A stretch of 64,000 nt of DNA, taken from assembly GCA_025738555.1 (NCBI GenBank), contig JAOVFP010000009.1, positions 1,240,001 through 1,304,000 on the forward strand. The letters are read 5' to 3'. Source of the stretch: Cyathus striatus (taxonomy: Eukaryota; Basidiomycota; Agaricomycetes; Agaricales; Nidulariaceae). The notes below the pieces were generated by a model. That model made no database searches. It was not told the DNA's origin and saw only the letters and a program-made list of their open reading frames with translations. Below are positions 35,901 to 49,192 of the stretch, in pieces. Both the position numbers and the translations under genes were made by a program. Position 1 is the stretch's first letter; each line of letters opens with the position of its first letter.

Positions 35901-36642
35901 GTATGTTGTTGCTAGTATCATTTTCGTGAGTGGTTTGTGTTTATGAGGTTGGAGTGCGGGTGCTGATGATGTGGTAGTTTGAGCCTTGGCATATGATTAC
36001 GTCCTTCATTCAGTATTTGCTTATGGCTCCTTCGTATATCAACATTCTTAACGTCTATGCCGTGTGTACCCTCTCTCTTTAGTCTTCTAGCTCGCTTACG
36101 CTCGCACCAGTTCGCAAACGTACACGACGTCTCATGGGGTACAAAAGGCGACAACAAACCCTCCTCCGATCTAGGCGTCGTCAAAACGTCCGGCGACAAG
36201 AACGAAGTCGAAGTGAACATGCCCACGAGCGATAAGGATATCGATGCGCTGTATGATGATGCTATGGCTGTTTTGAGGTCTAAGCCTCCCAAGGTGGATA
36301 GTACGCCTGATGAGAAGACGAAGGAAGAGGATTATTATAGGTCTTTTAGGACCAATGTGTTGATGGCTTGGGTGTTGTCGAATGCGCTTTTGGGGGCTAT
36401 TATTACGTGCGTCTTTTTCTTGGTTTTGGTGGTGTGGGTGCTGATGGGAGTAGGTCGGTTAATGAGAAGGATACTGCTAGCAAGGCGGTTAGTGGGTACA
36501 TGGCCTTTTTGTTGTTCTCTGTTGCCGGTTTGGCTTGTACGTCTCCTCTTCCTTTCTCGTCCTTGTACTGACATCGTTGTCAGTCGTACGCTTCGTCGGA
36601 TCAACAGCGTACATGGTCGTCCGTCTCTTCGCTGGAGAGTAA
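32930..36642 (+). CDS. Chitin synthase, division 1
   Basis: Plasma-membrane family 2 glycosyltransferase making chitin from UDP-GlcNAc. A tiny first exon (MSYHE) joins [20 protein letters not shown]. The N-terminus is rich in Pro and Gln ([13 protein letters not shown]). Then come [38 protein letters not shown] (start of the catalytic domain), [50 protein letters not shown] and the product-defining [18 protein letters not shown] (QRRRW). At least six hydrophobic helices follow (for example [20 protein letters not shown]), and the end is [11 protein letters not shown]. About ten short introns with clean GT/AG ends are needed. Catalytic motifs are complete. Class I-III membership is clear from the motifs; a finer class is not. 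Confidence 0.95.
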
Positions 36643-38200
36643 GCGAGGATGGAACTGAAGAAAAAAAATTGAATAAAATCACGTGATACTTATTTACGAT
36701 TTGAACATTGCAATGACACTACCTACTTCTTTCTTTGCTATTGACGCTTGCCTTGCTTTGTCTGTCTGTTTATTATGGACTGTATTTACGTGCGACAAGT
36801 AGTATATAAAGGACTGTTTTTGGAAGTATTTATGTGGAGGTGATAACCTCGTTTTACTTTGTGGTTGGCGAATAAACGTTCCTTCCATGTTATGGGTATC
36901 GTTTACAATGGATGATGCCATTCCCGTGGCTTATGCCTTTGAAGTTCACTTCTCACCGTATCCCTTGGAATGCTGTGACACTAACGTCCTTGAAGTTCAC
37001 GTCTCCTCACCTCCCTCAGAATGTTAACATTATATAATGCACCACATATGACAACGAGCGCTTAGCAGCCATTAATATCAGGCGCCCCATATAACGCCCA
37101 AACGTCTGCAGATTGAATAAACGATTTATGGACTTTATATCTCACTGACGGACTATTTCTGTTAGCCAATAGTTTTAAAGCAAAATTAAAAATGCCAAAA
37201 ATTCTGGTATGTCAGATTGACTTACCAAAAAGATAAAGCCTTAAAAAACTAAAATTGGTAAGCCGCATTTAATAAAATACTGGGTCGTAAGTGCACAGGA
37301 AAACCTCAAAACGCATGCTAAGAAACTACTAGTAATCAAGGTTGTCTACTTTCCTCAGGCTCATCCCAGTGGAGAAAGCCGTAGAGATGAACGGACGGCG
37401 ACGACAACAGCTTTAGCCTAATAAGAAGAGTGGTCAACTGGTTTTTTTTCCTTATCCCTTGATTATCCCAGTGGAGAAAGCCTTCACCATTGAAGCTTTC
37501 ACAATGAAACGGTAATTTCGACATGAAGCAGAGTTTCAACTTCATCCACCGGAAAACTACTTCTCCAGGAATTCCGTATTGAAGCCGAACCTACTATCGT
37601 TCGGTCTCACTTGCAGAAATGAAGGGCGGTGTACTTAAACTCCTCAAAAATTCACAGCGCGCCCTTCGCGCCCGCCAGGTATGTACATGCATGGTGAAAA
37701 ATGATCTTGCCCGAGGTAAGAATTTCGCATTGGCTTGGTGATCCTTATCCCTTATCTTAGGGCTGTAGACATTCCGTAAACGCCAGGTTCGTACTGATTG
37801 TTCTACATCAGACTACCAAGACGTTTAATTCAAGTTTAATTTTCTTCGTTTTAATGACATCACGTTAACCTTCTCGCTCATCCGCAGACGTTGTCCAATC
37901 CCGGAAATAGTGATTAAAATGGAATTCGTAAGAATGAATAACGTACATTGAATGATAAGACTACAATAATGAATGCAGTAAGGAGAGGTAGTTTTAGTGT
38001 AAGAACAATAGTCAGTTTGATCTCTAAAGGGGTAATTCGAAGAGGAACAATATGTTACAGAATACTAAAAGGCTACATGGATAAATTGCAGAATTGGTAT
38101 GAAATTTGATGATAGAGCGAGTGTGAATTGTAAAAAATGAAACGAATTGAAGCCTAACCCATCCCCATTACCATCAGAAATAGTGAACTTACTTGTCCCT
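36643..38200. other. Intergenic; no confirmed gene
   Basis: The AT-rich 3' flank of the chitin synthase, then about 1.5 kb without a recognised gene. Short internal duplications occur (CCCAGTGGAGAAAGCC at ~37367 and ~37468; TTGAAGTTCAC at ~36940 and ~36991). At 37619 an ATG opens MKGGVLKLLKNSQRALRARQ followed by GTATGT, which could be a small first exon, but no continuation was recognised. Confidence 0.4.
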
Positions 38201-39405
38201 TTATGTCTCCCTCCAAAGGATATCGGTGCTCACGTCGTTATCAATACGGCACATCCCATCGAAAGAGGTAACTACCGTTCTGTCAAATTCATGAACGAAC
38301 ACAACACGGTTGACCGTCGGGCTATAAAGCCGAAGCTCGTTTGCTAGAGCGCGAAATGCAGGAGGAGAAGAGGGCGGGGGAACCCAATCAGAAACTTCCA
38401 CTTCTACGCATTGGATCCGCGGCAGTCGCATCAGTAGTCCATAGAATTGAAGTCTCTGCGTTTGTGTAAGAACAATGGACTGTATAAGCAAACTGTGCTA
38501 CTCACTTCACGACCAGAAATAGGCAACACGAGTGTGCCTAGATATCGTAGTTCGGTGGTAGTAGACTTTGAGGCGACAATAGCGGAGAGTAATTCCATCG
38601 AAAACTCTTCTGTATAACCAGAATCTGCGATGTCCAGAGCATGCAGTGGCTGGGATGACTGCCTGACCTTGGAAAGCAGAGACCGCATCTCAACTCTTCT
38701 TCCCTCGGGATCAGGTCTTGAAAAGCAAGTCTTTAAACGTGTTATAGGCCGTCCTGAAACAAGCGCACAGGCAGCTTCGGTAAATGTGCATTCCAGAGTT
38801 GACAGTTTGGGGAGGGCTTTAGGAAGTAGCGGCGTGAAGGTAGGAATGGGTATATCGACAGTTGGAGTCGCTGCGTCGTTGAGTTCATTATAATCGAGGA
38901 TATAAAGGTCGTGAAGCTCGGTTTGTTTGTTCAGAAATATGATAAGATTTTGGTCCCAGTCGAGATCACAATGAAATGTCTTGAGTTGAAATGTCGCGTT
39001 GTTCAGGATCCAAGCTGCGGCGGGGCTGATGCCGTTGTTGACGTGAATATTGAGGTGTCGAAGATTGTAGGTATGTGTCAACGCTCGTGCAGTGGCCTGC
39101 CAATAATCGTCCACCTCCAAGCTGTCAGAGTCATTAGAGTCCTCTTCCTCCTCGTCACTTCCGCTCTCACTATCCTCCTCCGCAAAATATATAGTGAGAG
39201 CATCGACGAGAGATGAAAGTCGCGATGTGGTGGCGAGGGTATCACATAAGAGTATTGTTTGGGAGATATTCCGGAGGTAAAGGGTGTTGTAGAGCGCTCG
39301 TTCAGCAGCATGACGGAATCCTTTCGAGACTCTGCAGAGTGTAGCGATGTCGGCCCGGTCGACATTATTTACGATATTGCGATATGCTTCTAGTGACAAT
39401 TCCAT
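38201..39405 (-). CDS. F-box/LRR-like protein
   Basis: Starts MELSLEAYRNIVNNVDRADI, then LCRVSKGFRHAAERALYNTL, the compact F-box-like N-terminus common in Agaricomycetes. An acidic stretch (EEDSESGSDEEEEDSNDSD) follows, and then leucine-rich segments (NLRHLNIHVNN, LHDLYILDYNEL, LPKLSTLECTF). An intron with donor GTGAGT and acceptor CGCAG at ~38456-38505 joins PISGRE to RLQFYGLLMRLPRI, and the last exon ends DILWRET. It may be a substrate adaptor of an SCF ubiquitin ligase; the target is unknown. Confidence 0.75.
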
Positions 39406-41445
39406 GCAACGTAAAGCATAACCTAAGGAAAAATCAGACAGGCTGTAAGGATAAAAATGTAACTGGCTCGCACGTCTCCTTCGAGGAGTAACGTGGCAGG
39501 GGGATATCTTGACTGCTGGGTAGATGAGGAGAGGCATTGTCAATCGCACAGAAGTCGAAAGGAATATAACCAATGACGTACTAGGGAGCGTTAATCTTGG
39601 CGTAAAAGAATGAAACCTAAGCCTCAGAAGAGGATGAAAAGCGGGAAAACAAGCACGGAAAAAAAGCTCCAATACAATTAGACTATCCCTTCGGCGAGAG
39701 CCTATTTATGTTTGAGTGATCATCGTGGAAACTACAGCGGACGCATTTCGGAACCAGGGGGTTGATCTCCGGTTGGGTATTAAACTTACTTTTGGTTCCC
39801 ATACGCAATCAGTCGCCGAACTGGGATTACGTGCTAAACATATTTATCCACAGTCTCTTGACGAGGTCCTGCGAGTCTATACGCCTGATACGCACCGCTG
39901 TCTCTACGAGAGAAAACTATGGCTAGAAAAAGACCGCCACGTGGATTCCATGTGCCCGTCGCGTGGGTCGGTGGCCTCGGTATGCTCGGGAGGTAACCCT
40001 CTCGACAGTCGCTCTCGTGACTAGTAACATAAAGCAGGCGCGTAAGGAATAAGGAGCACCGCAGCAATCGGATCGACGTGGTTCATTCGTACGGGAAATG
40101 AAAATTAGTGTAGATCAGCCCGAATGAAAGCGCGCCACCACGTATGGTCGTATACCACCGCGCTGATCACGGAGATATCTAAGGACAGCTACAGTGCGCA
40201 CAGGATAAATTAGAGCATCCCAAACAGTTTTAGTAGACACATACATATACTGTAGCGAAAATTCGCCCCGTTGGAGAAATTCACGAGTGAACTTTGGAGC
40301 AATCGATACGATGATCTTTGACTCGAAAAGCGCCCTAATTTATTGCTGTTTCACCCAATCCTGGTGCTGACAGATGCCATTCACATGCGCGTCAAGTTTT
40401 CCTCAGGTCCAGGCTATGGCAAACCAGTTGGACCTATGGTTGGCTCCTGAGTGACGAACGACGAGATGTCGAATTGATCCCAACCTGAGTTAATCATAGA
40501 AGCTCCCAAGCGTTCGAGGATGGTCTCTCGGGGACATGTGTTCAGCGGACCACCATAGCACTCCCATGTCCCTCAACATTGGAATCGAACTGATGAGCAA
40601 ACGGGATTAAGAAGCAGGTGCCTACAGAGCCCGAAAGCGAGATTGTGTCCAGGAAATACCTTACAGGGATACGAGGCATGGGAGAGTGTATAGGATCGCA
40701 GTATCAGTGCTGTAGGCACTTCTAGACTTGGTCGTGTGGGGGCGATAAAACGAGGCTATCAGTTACGACTTCCTAGCCGATGGCATTGTCAACTACTCAG
40801 TGCCTCTGCAGACGTTCATCTTCGCAATATGTTCTCAAAGCTGTCTCGCGAGAATCGGAGCAAAGAACCAGACAGAGGCTTTGATATTTGATATAAATGT
40901 TTGGGTAAGCACAAAATATCCGGGGATCACCCACAAAGGCTGTAGACATTGATAAAGTTGCCTAAATGATACTTGGCCTGTCGAAGGTTCAAGAGCTCGG
41001 AGCAGAAAAGGAAGGTAAATATTTGAAATACCAAGGCGAACGGATAAGATTCGGTGCAAAATGAATCAGCTAGGAGAAAATGAGCAGTGAAGGAAAAGCC
41101 TACCATCCCGTTAACGTTAGATATCATGGGAAGATCAGAGTGAGCGCAGTGACGAAAAATGCGACTCAATTGTGTGGGTACTTAAACGGTGAAATACCGG
41201 GAGAATTTGCGTCAAAATATCCTCCGGCAGAGGAAGGAAGGAGCTTGGACTTATGGGTGCCGTCTTTATTCCACCTTACGTATAAATATACACAGAAATG
41301 TGGGGTACGTTTCAAGGCAACGTCTAGGAAATAATCGTCCTCAAATAGACTAAAAGTACCTAGAGAAGTAATATACAAACAACTGTTGGATTAAACGTTA
41401 GTTAAGCGTAGGAGCGGTACCGAGGAGTTCTCCACCAAACTGATA
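39406..41445. other. Intergenic, no gene recognised
   Basis: Two kilobases with only short open frames (for example 39716-40024 and 41080-41334 on plus, 40835-41169 on minus). None shows a known domain. No repeat or RNA gene was seen; an isolated GGAATCGAAC near 40581 is not part of a tRNA-like fold. Confidence 0.45.
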
Positions 41446-42162
41446 TCATTCTAACTTCTCTAACTCTTCCAACCGGGATAACACCACATCCTTGCTTGTC
41501 TCTTCTATCTCCCCCGCCAAAAATATCTCGTCCAAGATGGCGTAGACCTAGACGGATAAACAGAAAGACGTGAGACATGGAGCAAGAATACGGACGTATA
41601 TTTGCACCTTGTAGAAGTTAAACACCAAGTCTAGCTCGCAGACATTGTCGAAAAACGAGTCTGAACGGCGATCAGATATGGCAGCCTAGGAGACAATGAC
41701 GTAGAACATATACCTAGAACCTCCACAAACAAGTGAATAGCCTCCAGATACGCCAGCTCATTATCGTTCGTGTCTACACACACACAGAAGAACAGGCCAG
41801 CGTAGCGGCGATATACGATCTTGTAGTTGCGGAACTGAGGGGCTATTCATGAACAACGCTCTCGGCCTCCCCTTTATCAAATCACTTACTTCCACGAAGT
41901 TCGACTGATACTTCTGATCCCTAGGCGCCACCAGCCTATGTACCTCCCCTCGTAGACGGACCTGCGTCGGTGAATCGGTCAGCAAACCACTCATGCCACA
42001 CTGAAAATTTGTCGGTCACCTTCTCGTCATCGTCGTATGGAACGTACCATTTCGACAGTCTAGTTTTACCCTGGCGGTTCTAAATGCATATGTCAATCAG
42101 TTTCTGAACGCTCTGGTGAGTTTGGCTATGCAGCTGACCTGGACGAGGATGAACCTGATCAT
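41446..42162 (-). CDS. APS2: AP-2 complex subunit sigma
   Basis: Small subunit of the clathrin adaptor for plasma-membrane endocytosis. Exons on the minus strand give [108 protein letters not shown] and [20 protein letters not shown], ending EELEKLE. This is near-identical in pattern to AP-2 sigma across eukaryotes and covers the whole family length of about 142-150 residues. At least four short introns are present. Housekeeping, and a useful anchor for synteny. Confidence 0.95.
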
Positions 42163-42445
42163 GTTGGAAACAGTACCCGACTCGCTGCCAACGATGCTGT
42201 TTGTCGGAAAGTGCTTCGTCAAACACTTCCAAACACACATAAAGCGGGAGTTTTTAACGGCTTTCTCGGTCAACTTCTCTCCGAACTTTAACAAAAAGTC
42301 TTCGCAAGCAAGACTTCGACTGCGAAAAGATATAAAAATAAGGTAGATTCTCAAGAAAAGGGACATTACGACCAGGAATCCTCGACGTGTTCAAAATTGT
42401 AACCAGAACTACAGTAACAACAATAATAAACGAATAACGATACTA

Positions 42446-44563
42446 CTACAGGCTGTTAACTTGAACCTTAATTCCTTGGTTTGGAACAGGTGGAGGGGCG
42501 CCGCTTCCAACCAATACTTGCACTCCGGCACTCCAGAGGTCGTCGATAGTGACAAAGATCCAACCTGATTACACCACGAATAAGTAACCAGATCAAAATC
42601 TCACTCTTGCATGAAACTCACCAGGTCCAGGTGGGAATATGTTATTATTTGGCGGACTCGTGATCGTTATCGACTTTCTGTTCGGACTTAACTGTGCATC
42701 CATAAATACGAGACGGGAACTGGAATGGAAAGCGTGGGACGAGAATCCCAAATCAATTAACGAGACTGCATGGGATCCGTTATTTCGTGGAAGTCCTCGA
42801 GGTGAAATCAACGGATGTACCTTTAACAGAGGTCGCCTTTAAGTTTGCCGGAATTGAAACAGGGATAGTGAACTTCTGGTTAAATGCAATCTTCTTCGGG
42901 GCACTGAGGATCTGGGGTCTTGCGACACTCAAGGCCGGTGGGTTGAGATATTCGACTCGGAATTCGCTGTATACACCATGTCATTAATTGAACGCCGTCA
43001 TCGCTCGGCAACTTAATTACTTACGTTCCAAATTCTGTCCCATTCACGACCATTCCATTTGGATTGGAGCCGGCAATTAGAATGTTGCTACGACATAATG
43101 AAGTTTCGTTGCACGCGTTAGAGAACTTTCTTACCCTTTAGGAGTCAAAGTAACGACAGAATGGTACAACCGCGCAATATCAGTTGTAGGCATTCCCGTG
43201 TTGCTTATACGTTTACCCAACGGAGCGTCAGGTGTATAAATAGAAGGTGTGCCTCTTTTCATTTCGGGGTTAGTAACGGCATTCACACGAGGATTAAAAT
43301 ATCACATACACTGGATGGTCCGCGTTGGACATGTTTCCAACGGGATCAGAAACTGAACCGAACGCCGCATATCCAGATCGACCTCCGTTAATAATCATGA
43401 CTTCACCGTTTGGAAGAAGGATCATTTCTGGCATAATACGAGGCTCGAGCATGCGTTCCAACACCCATCCTTTCTTGATTCCCTCAGGAGAAAGAGTGAT
43501 ACGGCTGCATTGGTCTGAAGCGGTATCCTGGGAAGAGAGGTTGGCGGGCTGAATGAGGTCACTGGTGTTCGATCCACCGCAAACAAGAACTTCAGGAGTA
43601 AAGTCCGGAGGCGAGAGGGGAAGGAGTGCTGCAGTGCCGTCGAAAGGATTCGTAACACGGACACCATTGGGAATGTCGGGAAGGGGTGTTTCGATGTTGT
43701 TCTCAATATCGTAGATGATGGATTGGTTGTTGGCTACCATGAATATTTTACCGCTGGGAAGAAGGAAGACACTGAACGAAAATTGTGAGTGATTTTCTAA
43801 ATTGTATCTTTGACATCTTACCGAGGGAACAAGTTTGTAGGAACAGAGCGAGCGAGGAAAGCAGAAGGACGAGGAACACCTCCATCTTTAGATGGGAAGA
43901 ACTCGAAGCTGTTGACAGGATCTGTGTTGTAGAAGGGTGTTCGTTCGTGAATACCTCCAACGATCATCTGAAAATACGTGAGCCATTTTTGCTTCCCAAC
44001 GAAGCGCTTCCTCACGTACCAAGGAACCGTCCGATAGTCGCAAGGATGAGGGGTACCAGCGTGTTTCCTCAAGGTGGAGATTATTTGGGTCGTCAACCAG
44101 AGTGCAGCTGAGTCCTGTAGGATCGTCGCAGGGCTCAAACAGTCGGATTGCCATACGGCCGTCTGTTGCCGCAGGATTGGCCGGAATATTTCCACCAGCG
44201 TTAACCTATGTATAGTGTTCACATCATTTTATTTCAATTAGCAATAAATAAAAGACTTACCATCGTTCCGTTACTCAGGAATCCACCCGTTGCACAGAAC
44301 GTGTCTGATACGACGTTCAGTGGACTAGCAGTATTGGTTTCCAGGTTCCAAAGAGCTCCCCAAGCAGCATGCCCGTTTACCATCAAAGGGTCATTACTCG
44401 CTCGATCAAAGAAGACAGCAAGTGTTGGAGAAACAATAATCGCTTCCAAAGCAAGTATACCAGATGTGCCATTCTGCACGAAATGCCATCCTAGACCAGC
44501 GTCTGTGGCCGCATAGGCGGCAACGGCAAGAGACAGCGATAGCAATGCACGTATTCCCCTCAT
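42446..44563 (-). CDS. Copper radical oxidase (glyoxal-oxidase-like)
   Basis: Secreted oxidase that makes H2O2 from aldehydes such as glyoxal, used in lignocellulose decay. The start [20 protein letters not shown] is a signal peptide. Expected active-site regions are present: [16 protein letters not shown] (Cys of the Cys-Tyr cofactor), [16 protein letters not shown] (its Tyr partner), then [16 protein letters not shown] (axial Tyr and His ligand), AGSNPNG, and [14 protein letters not shown] opening the C-terminal beta domain. The end is [20 protein letters not shown]. Propeller segments such as [11 protein letters not shown] and [14 protein letters not shown] lie between. Several short introns, no disruption seen. 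Substrate choice cannot be read from the sequence. Confidence 0.9.
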
Positions 44564-45384
44564 AGCTGTAGGACTGCCAAGAGTACAGGATATCACAGGC
44601 TCATTCACTAGTTTTTATACTTGCAAAAACTCTACTGCGTGGGTATTGCCAAGACACAAATTTGTCAGGTACGATGTATATTTGTCTCGTTAAAGGTGCG
44701 GAACACCTCTTTCTGCACCATGAAAAGAGCGGTAGGATCTACTTTGAAGAAAAGCAAGTAATGTTCCCAGTTCAAGGGGAATAAAAATCCACACAAGGGA
44801 ATATACGCAGCAGCCTTACCTCGGAAAGAATGTATTCTCTCAAGGTTGCACTCGTCGTACCCATGAGAGTACGCCTACAAACCATATTATTCCCACCATC
44901 TTGCACACCCGGGATCGTCTCTGGGTATTTTACGATGGATCAGGTAGGTAAGCTAAGTTCAGCTCAAATGAATTTGAAGTCGAGAATGTACCTTGGGTTT
45001 ACGTCGCACAGCGTTGAGAAAGGTACAAGAATGGCGATCCTCGAAGTTCGAACAGTCAGAAGTCTCGTCGGTCGGAAGTCCCGAGATTCGGAAGAGCAGT
45101 CGGCTGAAGTGATCCGCAGACAAAAAAAGAAGACTTAAAATAGATTCGCATGACCAGATGAAATACCATCTAGCTGCCAGCAGCAACCAGATAAAAGTCA
45201 ACTTGATTTCAAGACAATAAAAACTGACCTGCCTTTTCGCTTTATTTGTCACGCGCTACAGATCCTAACCTGCGTGACAGAAATGGAGTGACGTTACGGT
45301 TAATAATGGTGACGTTGCGCCTCAAGCAAACCTCAAGTTACTTAGCTACCACTACTATTCGACGAGCGCATTGTACTGCATCCA
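44564..45384. other. Intergenic, no gene seen
   Basis: Divergent promoter region between the copper radical oxidase and F-box copy 2. A 102-codon plus frame (44830-45138) has no family signal. Confidence 0.5.
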
Positions 45385-47035
45385 ATGGTAGCCCTTACAG
45401 AACTAGCTGATGACATTGTTCTGCACATAATCTCATTTATAGATCTTGAAGACATCTTCTCTTTCCTATCTGTAAGCCTTAAAACTGTATCTTACACATT
45501 CAGCATGACAAACTCATGTATGCCGCAGACATGTTCTACACTTTTAGCTCTATCTAGCTATAAGTCGATCTGGATTAATTCTCTGCAATATGAAGAACGA
45601 TTTAGAGCTATATCATGTCCCATCGGATACGACATGCGGAGTGCAGATGTACTAGAACTTCGCCACGTAGCTCGAGCCACTTATCGCCTCAAAGCTAACT
45701 GGAATAAGGAAAACCTGTTACCACAGGCCCATTGTTAGAATATAAATATGCAGAAGCGAATCAATTAGATGGAACAGGAGGGGAAATATTGACGGTTATA
45801 CCATCAACACGAATCGCAGTGATATTCTGCAGTGGCAATATCCTATGCCGCGATCTACGGAAACCATATCAGCCTCTATCGACGAACTCTATATATATCG
45901 GAGGGTACTATTCCTGGTACACCTATGAATATCGACCTGGAGAATTGTATGTTGGGCTTATAACCAGCCAATTTGACGAGTAGGTGCTGACCTGATTCCT
46001 TGACGTTATCGATCTTTACATTCCGCAGCATCCGATTATCTATGGTGCGCTTTAAGTTCACTCGCACATCGTGCGATGCCCCTGAGCTGCTGTGGAAAAT
46101 GGGGTTAACTGTGGAGTGCAAGTCACTATTTATACTGGATAACATCGTTGGATTCATTTCACAATATAATTACGCACATCTGCACCTCAAACTCGTGGAT
46201 ATCTTGGACTCCTCAAAGTCAAAAGAGGTGATTTTAGAGCTTCAGAATGGTGGTTTTATAGTGGTATGTATATGTATTCCCTGTATCTTCATTCCATTTA
46301 TCAACTTATCTTATTATTTGACGTTTTTAAGGACTATAAAAGCTGTTGGGTACAACAGGGCTCACTTTACTTACATTTACAGATTTCCTCGTCTAATCAT
46401 GAAATCTACAGAATCACTTTCGATCGCAGTTGGCCAACATCAAATAGCTCATTAAATCACAGGGAAATAGCAAAGATGACCTAGTTATGAAAGACGAATG
46501 GAAAGGGAATAACTACAAATATCAAAGTGTTTGGACACCCTGGCTAAAGATGTCTACTCGAGGCTTGCAAACCGCTCAGGTTCTATCATCTTCCCCGGAC
46601 GGAAGTGCATTACCACGTCTAACTCGACTAAGCTACTGGCCTTTAAAGTACAACAATGAACATGGCATATATGTCGGAAATGGGCGAAATTATAGCGAAA
46701 TTCCGGGCGAAATCACTTACTTCGACCACGACGAGTCAGGGTACCTGACTTTTAGAAGTTATTCCGGTACATACGCAATCATGGTCATAGCCTCACCTCA
46801 GCGACGGTGGGACGATTTAAAATCTGACCTGGGGTTATATCTCTTTCACTTCTCTGCGGATTCGCTGGGACAGATTCCATATCGAAAGCTAGACGTCCCT
46901 GAAAGGATTAACTTGGAGAAAATATTCTCAATATCTATAGAAGAGCGTTCGGGAATGATATATTTAGTCGACGTTCGTGGGTGGTTGTTCGGTTTGCAAT
47001 TCGGGGATGAATCTCGTATGCAACGCGGTCGATAG
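45385..47035 (+). CDS. F-box protein, divergent (copy 2)
   Basis: Starts MVALTELADDIVLHIISFID, then LEDIFSFLSV. An intron (GTAAGC to GCCGCAG, ~45472-45539) restores TCSTLLALSSYKSIWINSLQ, matching the F-box exon break of copy 1. The body has HVARATYRLKANW, equivalent to SSHAYRLKKNL in copy 1, and the protein ends MIYLVDVRGWLFGLQFG, equivalent to VLYVIDRDGWVWALSYA. The two genes therefore share length, intron position and ending although sequence is well diverged. A further intron with GTGGTA near 46260 is needed before the last exons. Function unknown beyond a likely Skp1-binding head. Confidence 0.7.
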
Positions 47036-47216
47036 CTGATAGTGTTGATGGGTTGGCAGCCTTATCAATCGACCCTTCCAGTTCTCTTTCCATTACAAGA
47101 CGATTGGGAGTAACTAGTGGGAATTAGCACTCTGGTATATTTTACGTAGGGATTCAAAGTAATCCACTGAGTGATTCGGACTGTAGTTATACATGTATTG
47201 CATTCGTTAGGATCAC

Positions 47217-48340
47217 TTAAACTTCAAGCGTCTTCTCGAACCAAGATACAGTCTCCTCAAATGCCTTCTCATGGGCCTCTTTTATCTCGGGAAGATCAAG
47301 ATTCGGACGAGCCGCAAACCCATGTGTAGTTCCTATTGAACGAAGTGGATAAGTAACAGTTCAAAAAATGCACGAATGAATAAATCAAACCTTTATAGTG
47401 ATGAAAAGCATATTCCACCGAACTATCCTTACCCTTCTTCTCCGCAAATATAGCTTCGGTCTTAAGGCGGTGCGAGTCCGAGAAGAAGAGATCCTCTAAG
47501 AAGCAAGTTAGTGTATTAACTCGGAATAGAATGGAAGGCAATCAATTTACCTTCTGCGCAAAGCCATGCTGCAGGTACGTTGATGGCTTTCACCTCATCG
47601 AGAGAGAAGTACCCTGGGTGGCAAACTACGATGCTGTTCACGAGACCAGTTGAGCCTAGGCGGATGGACGTCGACCCTCCAAAACAGTATCTGAAAATGA
47701 TAACAAAATGTTAGTGTTCAACTTTTCAAGGAGTACCCGTATGAAAGGGTATACCCAACCGCTCCAAGCTTCTCGTATTTCTTCTTCTCTTTCAAAAGGG
47801 CTATAAACTGAAACGTGAAGGAAGGTACTCTAAGTAACACTAACACGACTAATGGAGAATGAGCGAACACACTTCATGCACACGTTTGTCAGCCACACTT
47901 GGGCGGCTGGAGATCGCAGCAGGTATATTGGGTAAAATGGCAACCACAAACTTCACCCAATCCCATATGGTCATCTTAACACCGGCTCGGTCAGGCAGAA
48001 CAAGCTGATTAAGTCCTATAAGTGGCTTTCCTATGTACAAGTTAAAAATAATGCTTGTTAGACCTGCCAATTCTTGAAAGCTTTGATTCATGCGCCGGTG
48101 CCGCTTACCTGCGAAGTAATCTGGGACCCACACATCGCATTGCAACCTCTTCGCTAAATTGTCCGCCATTATCTTGCAGTTCTTCAAAGGTAGCCCAAAT
48201 CCATCTGTGAGAAAGATGATAGCGCGCTTTGGGTCGCCTTCAGGAGCGGGGGAAAAGTATGCTCCTTTGAAGTCTGTTTGGAAAGAACCTGTTGGCTCTC
48301 CTGGTAGCACAGATCCTTCTCTGCAGTTTGGGCAAGACAT
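47217..48340 (-). CDS. Dienelactone hydrolase family protein
   Basis: Cytosolic alpha/beta hydrolase. It starts MSCPNCREGSVLPGEPTGSF with the N-terminal CPxC pair typical of the fungal members, then RAIIFLTDGFGLPLKNCKIM and CDVWVPDYFAGKR. After introns come KKKYEKLGAVGYCFGG with the Cys nucleophile in GYCFGG, VVCHPGYFSLDEVKAINVPA, AEEDLFFSD (the acid) and THGFAARPN (the His). The end is VSWFEKTLEV. All three catalytic residues are visible. The family hydrolyses dienelactones and other small lactones or esters; the actual substrate is not known. Confidence 0.87.
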
Positions 48341-49192
48341 TGGAGGGAGGCAATGCGAGTGGGTGATTGGCGTTGGTTTTATATAAGAGCTAGCGCTAGA
48401 CTCCCACATTTGGCGATAGACGAGTCAACATGGGATCGGTGCCTGATAACTTAGACTACTTCTGTACATAGACAAATTTGATATAAGTACTTACTTATAT
48501 AAACATATAACAAGATTAGACCTAAGCTAGTCTTCCCAGAGCCGAAAGCGGTCATAATGGAGAATTACTGAGGCTCGGATTCATCAGGTCAATCGAACTT
48601 GGATAGTGAGAGGACAAATGGACGATGTTTGTGTTGAACATGGCGCTTTGCTTCAGCGGATAATGGAACTGTCGGCATTTGCCGATGCCGAGTTACCGCA
48701 AAGTCACCGGCTTACCGGTTTCTTCCCCCTCTGCTTGTGTAATCATCTCACAGAAACAAAGCTCTGGACTCAAACAACACACATGACACTTGACTTCTGA
48801 ACAATTCCCATTACAAACTTAGAAAAGCAGCGTCATCTTCAGCATGATCACTCATTATGGTCTATTATGGTGTGGTACTGTGCCAGTTCTCGGAGATCCA
48901 ACCTGTGCGGTTCTCATTGTCTCAATCTACCCAGCGTGCACAATGGATTGAGATTGCTATATAAACTGAAGTGAAATACCTGTATCTGGTTTCACAGACC
49001 TGGCTATCCAGACTAGCTCCAGACCTTCAGCTCGTTGTTAAAGATTACAACCCTGACAACTGACGACAATCTAAAGACTTGGCCTTACCCATTTCATGAC
49101 ACAACCTCCAGTCACGGTGCCCTTACCCCGCCACTCCTATCACTGCCATATACCCCTCTACCGGCACCAGTGGCACTACTGTCTAGTACATC
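48341..49192. other. Intergenic, no gene seen
   Basis: Promoter side of the hydrolase and leader of the small CxxC gene. No domain, repeat or RNA gene was recognised. Confidence 0.5.

Noticed and set aside
40560..40620. tRNA gene around GGAATCGAAC near 40581
   Set aside because: No A-box, no matching acceptor stem and no neighbouring T-run.
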